Part shown: positions 59,272 to 64,000 of the stretch, one piece after another
How the letters are laid out: each line of letters starts with the position of its first letter
Position numbering within the stretch: the stretch's first letter is position 1
Assembly (NCBI GenBank): GCA_965261165.1
Contig: OZ253445.1
Coordinates: 372,001-436,000 of the forward strand
Source of the DNA: SMWN01 sp965261165
GTDB taxonomy: Bacteria > Pseudomonadota > Gammaproteobacteria > Eutrophobiales > Eutrophobiaceae
Reading direction: 5' to 3'
DNA length: 64,000 nucleotides
Notes under the pieces: model-generated
Told to the model about the DNA's origin: nothing
Seen by the model: the letters and a program-made list of their open reading frames with translations, nothing else
Database searches by the model: none
Translations under genes and position numbers: made by a program

Positions 59272-62247
59272 ATGAATGCTTTAGCCATAAAAACTAAGAA
59301 TTCGCCGATCATTTTTTTTGCCTTTTTTGCCATTTCAGGCTTTACGGGACTGATATATGAATCTATCTGGTCGCATTATTTAAAGCTTTTTCTGGGGCAT
59401 GCTGCTTATGCACAAGCCCTCGTTCTCACTATCTTTATGGGTGGCATGGCTTTTGGCGCCTATCTGACAACTCGTTTAAGTAGCAAATGGACTAATTTGC
59501 TTGTTGTCTACGCCATCGTAGAAATTTTGATTGGCTGTTTCGGCATCGTCTTTCACCCACTCTTTCAGACCGCCCTGTCAATATCTTATGAAAATATTAT
59601 TCCAGTACTAGGCTCACCTGCCCTTGTCCATACCTACAAGTGGATTATCGGGGCACTCATTATCCTGCCTCAGTCGATACTGCTGGGCATGACTTTCCCA
59701 TTAATGAGTAATGGGATTATTCGTCGGTTTCCGAACACACCAGGCAGAACACTTGGTATACTCTACTTTACCAATAGCATTGGTGCCGCCATAGGTGTCC
59801 TTTTTAGCGGTTTTTATCTAATCAAGACTGTTGGTCTTCCTGGCACTGTTCTCACCGCAGGAATTATCAATATTTTTCTTGCCATCATTGTTTACGGCAT
59901 AGCAAAAGGTTTCTCAGAGCAACCATCTACTTTAAAGAAATCACCTTTAACCAAATCTCCTTCTCTGATTCTCCTGGCCGCTTTTATTACAGGCGCAGCC
60001 TCATTTATCTATGAGATTTCCTGGATCAGGATGCTCAGCATGGTGCTCGGCGCAAGCACACATGCCTTTGAATTGATGTTAAGCGCCTTTATAACTGGTC
60101 TTGCATTTGGAGGATTGTGGATTCGTCGCAAAATAGACAGTCTCGACAACCCTGTCCGAACATCCAGCTACATTCAGATCGCCATGGGAATGATGGCTCT
60201 ACTTACCCTGCCACTATATAACTATACCTTTGAGTTAATGCATTTCTTTCTATCAGGCTTTGCAACAAATGACACTGGTTATCAGCTCTTTACCCTATCC
60301 AGTCATCTCATCTGCCTCATTATCATGTTACCGACGACATTCTGCGCCGGCATGACGCTGCCACTCTTTACCTTTATATTGCTTCAGCAAGGATATGGCG
60401 AGAAAAGTGTCGGTCAAATCTATGCTAGCAATACGCTTGGTGCAATCACTGGAATTATTTTCACCGTCTTCATAGGCATGCCAATATTAGGATTAAAAGG
60501 TGCCGTGCTTTTTGGTTGTAGCTTGGACATCTTGCTCGGGTTATTTCTATTGTCTCGTTCCAAATTATCAAATAAAAATCCGCTTGTTATTTTTACCGCA
60601 ATCCCTGGCATTGTAATTTGCATCATGCTGTTCATGTTCGATCTTAATATATGGAAGATGAATTCGGAGATTTTCCGCAAAGGACGTCTCTTGACAGGGG
60701 CTGATGCCGAGATTCTTTTTCATAAAGATGCCAAAACATCTTCCGTTGGTGTATTGCGATATAAAAATGGCTCAGTGTCAATAAAGACAAACGGCAAAAC
60801 AGATGGGTCAATTGTTATGAACAATTCTGATCGGACAACAGATGACGAAACAACCGCAACAATTCTTGCTGCGCTTCCAATAGCGATGAACCCCGATGCA
60901 AAATTAATCGCTAATATTGGAATGGGGTCAGGTTTGACAGCACACACATTACTCGCATGGCCTGGTATACAAAGAGTAGATACCATAGAAATCGAACCTG
61001 CCATGGTGGAAGGTGCCCATCATTTTCGCCCTCGTGTAGAAAGAGTATTCACGGACCCTAGAAGTAAAATTAACATTGAAGATGCTAAAATTTACTTTTC
61101 AATCCATAAAAACAAGTATGACATTATTATTTCAGTGCCATCTAACCCTTGGGTAAGTGGCGTGTCCAGCCTATTTACAGATGAGTTTTATCACCACGTA
61201 ATCAACTATATGTCTGACGAGGGCATCCTCGTCCAGTGGATACAATCATATGGGGCTAACACCCAGTTGTTTCTTTCTGTCCTAAAAGCATTAAGAAATA
61301 ATTTTTCTCATTTTGCATTATATAATACGAGTGATTCTGACCTGATTATCGTTGCCCGAAATAATCTGGCTGTTAGTAAGCCCGACATCGCCGTGTTTAA
61401 TAATGGCGAGATGAAAGAAGAGCTAGCCAAACTTAATATCCATAACATACAAGATATCAACGTGAGATTCATTGCTGACGAGCACATCTTGGGTCCTCTT
61501 GTAGATAAATATAGCTCGGCAACTAATTCAGATTATTTTCCTTATCTGGATTTAAACGCCAACCAAGCGCGTTTTAAGAGGGAAAGTATTTATGAACTGA
61601 CCACAATCAAGACAACCACTGTCCCCTTCATAGATATACTGTCACCAAACAAAGAATATAGCGCAACTACAAATGTTAGCGAAGGATCTTTAGATAGCAC
61701 AATCAATCAGATGACATATCAAGCGCAAAACTTGTTTCATTCTTTAAATAATCCGGATGAAATAACACCTGAAAACCCCGTCGCAACCAAGCTCAAACTA
61801 ATGACAACCCTCGCCAGCACATGTCAATCAATTGACTTTCCTATGCTGTGGATTGATGAACTGAACATACTTGCAACTTTAACTGTGCCTTACCTGCTAC
61901 CAGGCGAACTCAAGGCTATATGGAATGCTATTACCCCAGAATGTGAGAATGGATTGAATAACGACCAACTTAATTGGTTAGAATTTGTGCAGGCATTAAG
62001 CCAGCGAGATAGCGAAACGATTGCTATTTATTCTTCTGCTCTACTTGAACAAGGAGACTACTGGGATATCCCAAAACAACGTTTACTATTTATCGCGCAG
62101 GCAACAGCGCTGATAAAATCAGAAAAATTCCAGCTTGCCCAGCAGCTATTCAGTCAGTATGTCAGTAAATTATATCTTGAGGTGGATGGGTCAATCCCTT
62201 TGACACTGTCAATTTTGGATAGTCTCACCAGCCATGCAACCCCATAA
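59272..62247 (+). CDS. membrane protein fused to a spermidine-synthase-like domain
   Basis: A 991-residue protein. Residues 1-450 hold about 12-14 hydrophobic segments in two homologous halves, each starting with a similar motif: SGFTGLIYESIWSHYLKLFL and TGAASFIYEISWIRMLSMVL. Residues ~500-720 are a spermidine-synthase-like SAM fold with IANIGMGSGLTAHTLL, DTIEIEPAM and SVPSNPWVSGVSSLFTDEFY. The aspartate that deprotonates putrescine in true SpeE is in the place of SVPSN here, so a polyamine product is doubtful. The C-terminal ~240 residues are helical and TPR-like. Such MFS-like/spermidine-synthase fusions are widespread but uncharacterised. The ATG lies 2 bp after a MITE-like element. Confidence 0.85.
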   Translation: MNALAIKTKNSPIIFFAFFAISGFTGLIYESIWSHYLKLFLGHAAYAQALVLTIFMGGMAFGAYLTTRLSSKWTNLLVVYAIVEILIGCFGIVFHPLFQTALSISYENIIPVLGSPALVHTYKWIIGALIILPQSILLGMTFPLMSNGIIRRFPNTPGRTLGILYFTNSIGAAIGVLFSGFYLIKTVGLPGTVLTAGIINIFLAIIVYGIAKGFSEQPSTLKKSPLTKSPSLILLAAFITGAASFIYEISWIRMLSMVLGASTHAFELMLSAFITGLAFGGLWIRRKIDSLDNPVRTSSYIQIAMGMMALLTLPLYNYTFELMHFFLSGFATNDTGYQLFTLSSHLICLIIMLPTTFCAGMTLPLFTFILLQQGYGEKSVGQIYASNTLGAITGIIFTVFIGMPILGLKGAVLFGCSLDILLGLFLLSRSKLSNKNPLVIFTAIPGIVICIMLFMFDLNIWKMNSEIFRKGRLLTGADAEILFHKDAKTSSVGVLRYKNGSVSIKTNGKTDGSIVMNNSDRTTDDETTATILAALPIAMNPDAKLIANIGMGSGLTAHTLLAWPGIQRVDTIEIEPAMVEGAHHFRPRVERVFTDPRSKINIEDAKIYFSIHKNKYDIIISVPSNPWVSGVSSLFTDEFYHHVINYMSDEGILVQWIQSYGANTQLFLSVLKALRNNFSHFALYNTSDSDLIIVARNNLAVSKPDIAVFNNGEMKEELAKLNIHNIQDINVRFIADEHILGPLVDKYSSATNSDYFPYLDLNANQARFKRESIYELTTIKTTTVPFIDILSPNKEYSATTNVSEGSLDSTINQMTYQAQNLFHSLNNPDEITPENPVATKLKLMTTLASTCQSIDFPMLWIDELNILATLTVPYLLPGELKAIWNAITPECENGLNNDQLNWLEFVQALSQRDSETIAIYSSALLEQGDYWDIPKQRLLFIAQATALIKSEKFQLAQQLFSQYVSKLYLEVDGSIPLTLSILDSLTSHATP

Positions 62248-62346
62248 AAAATAATATTAGAGGCTCCGCATTAATACCTCTTTTATATTCAAGACAACGC
62301 CGCTGATTCTAACGAAAAATATGTGCACAACATATTTATTAATACA

Positions 62347-62395
62347 ACGGCATGATATTGATATTGTTTTTTAATGGAATTATTTACCATGCCGT
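62347..62395. repeat. 8-bp perfect inverted repeat
   Basis: ACGGCATG (62347-62354) and CATGCCGT (62388-62395) flank 33 A/T-rich bases. This might be an operator or a hairpin. The gap 62248-62428 otherwise shows only a weak stem AGAGG...CCTCT with TTTAT (62260-62286) that could end the preceding gene. Confidence 0.4.
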
Positions 62396-62428
62396 CCAGA
62401 ATATTAGATGCAAAGATAGGTTCTCAAG

Positions 62429-62582
62429 CTTATGGGTATTTCTATTGATTAAGATTTTTTCGTGAGTACAAGGCAGTCGTGCACGGAAAACCGCAGTGTA
62501 TATGGGATACATGAGGATTTGAGCACGAGACTGACGCTGTAATCGCGGAAAAAGACCATTAATTAATAGAGGTACCCTTATG
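62429..62582. mobile_element. palindromic MITE-like element whose end contains the nadE start
   Basis: The left end CTTATGGGTATTTCTATTGA continuing TTAA (62429-62452) and the reverse complement of the right end CATAAGGGTACCTCTATTAA continuing TTAA match at 19 of 24 positions. Inner segments (GCAGTCGTGC against GCACGAGACTGA) extend the palindrome towards a centre GTATATGGGATAC, so the whole 154 bp could fold into one imperfect hairpin. No coding potential inside. The right end contributes AGAGG and the ATG of nadE. Confidence 0.6.
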
Positions 62583-64000
62583 GCCAAACAAGACATTCAG
62601 ATTGCACTTGCACAGATCAATCTGTGTGTAGGGGATATTCAGGGAAACACAAAACTTATCATAGATAATATCCTCCGAGCAAAAGAAGCCTGCCAAGCTG
62701 ATATTGTTATATTTCCCGAGTTAACGATCACGTCATATCCCCCGGAAGATTTATTACTCAGACCTGCACTGCATTTACAAATAAAAAAATCATTAAAAGA
62801 TATATGTAATGCAACTCATGGAATTGATGTCATTATCGGTTACCCCTTGTTGCTGGAAGATAAACTATACAATAGCTGTAGTCTCTTGAGAGATGGAAAA
62901 ATAGAAACGACTTATCATAAGCAACTGTTGCCAAATTATGGTGTCTTTGATGAGAAACGATATTTTGAACCTGGAACTGAAACAGTAATTTTTGACCTTC
63001 ATGGCGTATCTACGACTCTGAGCATTTGCGAAGATATTTGGGACGAAGCACCATCTCAAAAAACAAAATTTTTGGGCGCAAAACTGATGATCAATATCAA
63101 TGCGTCACCATACCATTCTGAAAAAGCATCTATGAGAGAAGATATACTCAAACTGCGCGCACAAGAATCAGGTTTAGATATCATTTATGTCAATCTCGTT
63201 GGCGGACAGGATGAACTTGTTTTTGATGGTGATTCAATGGCCATAAACAACAATGGGAATATTATTTTCCGAGCACCGCAGTTTACAGAACGCCTTTACC
63301 TTGTTCGATATTCAGAAACGCAGGATGAAAGATTCTCCGCCACAGATAAATACGCTTACCAGGCGCAATCTGGAAAAACAAGCATCTACAATGCTCTGGT
63401 TCTGGGTGTAAAAGACTATGTACAAAAAAATGGTTTTACTGGTGCTGTTATCGGGCTTTCCGGCGGAATTGATTCAGCATTAACCCTCTGCATCGCGGCC
63501 GATGCCTTAGGCGCTGATAATGTCGAGGCGTTGATGATGCCTTCGCTATACACTGCATTTATGAGCAAGGAAGATGCGCAATTACAGGCAGAAAACCTTG
63601 GGGTAAAATTCAATATCATCCCTATCGGCGAATCGTTTTCAGCATTTAACAACCTGCTTCACGAGCGTTTTGCAAACAGTCCCGAGGACACAACAGAGGA
63701 GAACATACAGGCACGTTGCCGAGGGATATTGCTCATGGCAATCTCCAATAAAACCGGGAAATTGGTACTGACGACAGGCAACAAAAGCGAAATGTCCGTT
63801 GGCTACGCGACACTCTACGGTGATATGGCTGGGGGATTTTCCCCTCTGAAAGATATTGCAAAATCAATGGTCTTTGAGTTAGCAAACTGGCGAAATAGAA
63901 ATCAGCGAGTTATTCCCCAACGTGTCATTGATCGTCCTCCCAGCGCAGAGCTTAGGGAAGATCAAAAAGATGAAGATTCGCTACCACCCTATGAAATCCT
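62580..64000 (+). CDS. nadE: glutamine-dependent NAD+ synthetase (3' end outside window)
   Basis: The frame is open from ATG 62580 to the window edge (473 codons), beginning MAKQDIQIALAQINLCVGDI. The N-terminal amidase domain has the nitrilase triad: Glu in VIFPELTITSYPPEDL, Lys in YHKQLLPNYGVFDE and Cys in LSICEDIWDEAP. The synthetase domain has the PP-loop GLSGGIDSALTL, then LTTGNKSEMSVGYATLYGDM. It converts deamido-NAD to NAD using glutamine as ammonia source. AGAGG seven bases before the ATG supports the start. The C-terminal ~65 residues are beyond the edge. A sucCD-nadE neighbourhood near pilSR is common in gammaproteobacteria. Confidence 0.95.
   Translation, partial: MAKQDIQIALAQINLCVGDIQGNTKLIIDNILRAKEACQADIVIFPELTITSYPPEDLLLRPALHLQIKKSLKDICNATHGIDVIIGYPLLLEDKLYNSCSLLRDGKIETTYHKQLLPNYGVFDEKRYFEPGTETVIFDLHGVSTTLSICEDIWDEAPSQKTKFLGAKLMININASPYHSEKASMREDILKLRAQESGLDIIYVNLVGGQDELVFDGDSMAINNNGNIIFRAPQFTERLYLVRYSETQDERFSATDKYAYQAQSGKTSIYNALVLGVKDYVQKNGFTGAVIGLSGGIDSALTLCIAADALGADNVEALMMPSLYTAFMSKEDAQLQAENLGVKFNIIPIGESFSAFNNLLHERFANSPEDTTEENIQARCRGILLMAISNKTGKLVLTTGNKSEMSVGYATLYGDMAGGFSPLKDIAKSMVFELANWRNRNQRVIPQRVIDRPPSAELREDQKDEDSLPPYEI

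Noticed and set aside
59272..62247. annotation as spermidine synthase speE
   Set aside because: The catalytic aspartate region is replaced and the protein is a large membrane fusion, so a plain speE label would mislead.
1..64000. tRNA or rRNA genes
   Set aside because: The larger intergenic gaps were read on both strands and none shows a cloverleaf or rRNA-like sequence.

Overview
The window is a moderately AT-rich chromosomal segment of a Gram-negative bacterium, most likely a gammaproteobacterium. Evidence: the trmL-gpsA-secB-yibN-gpmI-envC block is arranged as in enterobacteria, and there are ubiquinone genes (ubiE, ubiJ, ubiB), hslVU, hda, DUF484-xerC and a PilSR-controlled type IV pilin beside sucCD. 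I cannot name genus or species. Most of the window is housekeeping. Scattered through it are decayed genes, short tandem duplications and small terminal-inverted-repeat elements, which suggest a genome under weak selection or in ongoing reduction. Layout: 1-7.4 kb holds a pyrD fragment, trmL, gpsA-secB-rhodanese, and gpmI-envC-ctpA. A DJ-1/PfpI pseudogene follows. 8.1-13.5 kb is a minus-strand hslV-hslU-DUF971-ubiE-ubiJ-ubiB operon behind a possible heat-shock promoter. 13.5-18.5 kb has xerC, DUF484 and dapF, an MscS channel and nagZ. 18.5-23.2 kb is a graveyard: dppB- and dppC-like permeases and their binding protein are broken, among fragments of RsgA, an AAA ATPase and a nucleotidyltransferase. 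An intact leaderless YkuD enzyme and a small membrane protein survive there. 23.2-34.3 kb has rlmD, a predicted exonuclease, cysM, rimI, a family 4 uracil-DNA glycosylase, leuA, pssA, a psd-like gene, and ilvC-ilvH-ilvI, followed by a transposase remnant. 35-46.8 kb has proS, acyP, an uncharacterised 533-residue protein, a UPF0761 protein, arsC-like and wrbA-like genes, hda, a PerM-type permease, DUF2066, purM, trmJ and suhB. 46.8-52.5 kb is the most unusual block: a five-gene minus-strand cassette of VTC polyphosphate-polymerase domain, DUF4956 membrane protein, exported anchored protein, CotH kinase fused to a beta-helix, and a small membrane protein. 53-64 kb has pilA with a sigma-54 promoter, pilR-pilS, sucC-sucD, a membrane-fused spermidine-synthase-like protein, and nadE running off the end. 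How the genes work together: leuA and ilvIHC make branched-chain amino acids. pssA and the psd-like gene sit in the phosphatidylethanolamine route, but the latter lacks expected catalytic residues. nagZ, the YkuD enzyme and the dead peptide importer look like the remains of a peptidoglycan-recycling operon. Main points for follow-up: the VTC/DUF4956/CotH cassette, the sucD start codon mutated to ATC behind a perfect ribosome-binding site, two small inverted-repeat elements whose ends appear to supply the ribosome-binding sites of the next genes, the psd-like protein without its pyruvoyl serine, and a leucine-rich leader peptide upstream of leuA.
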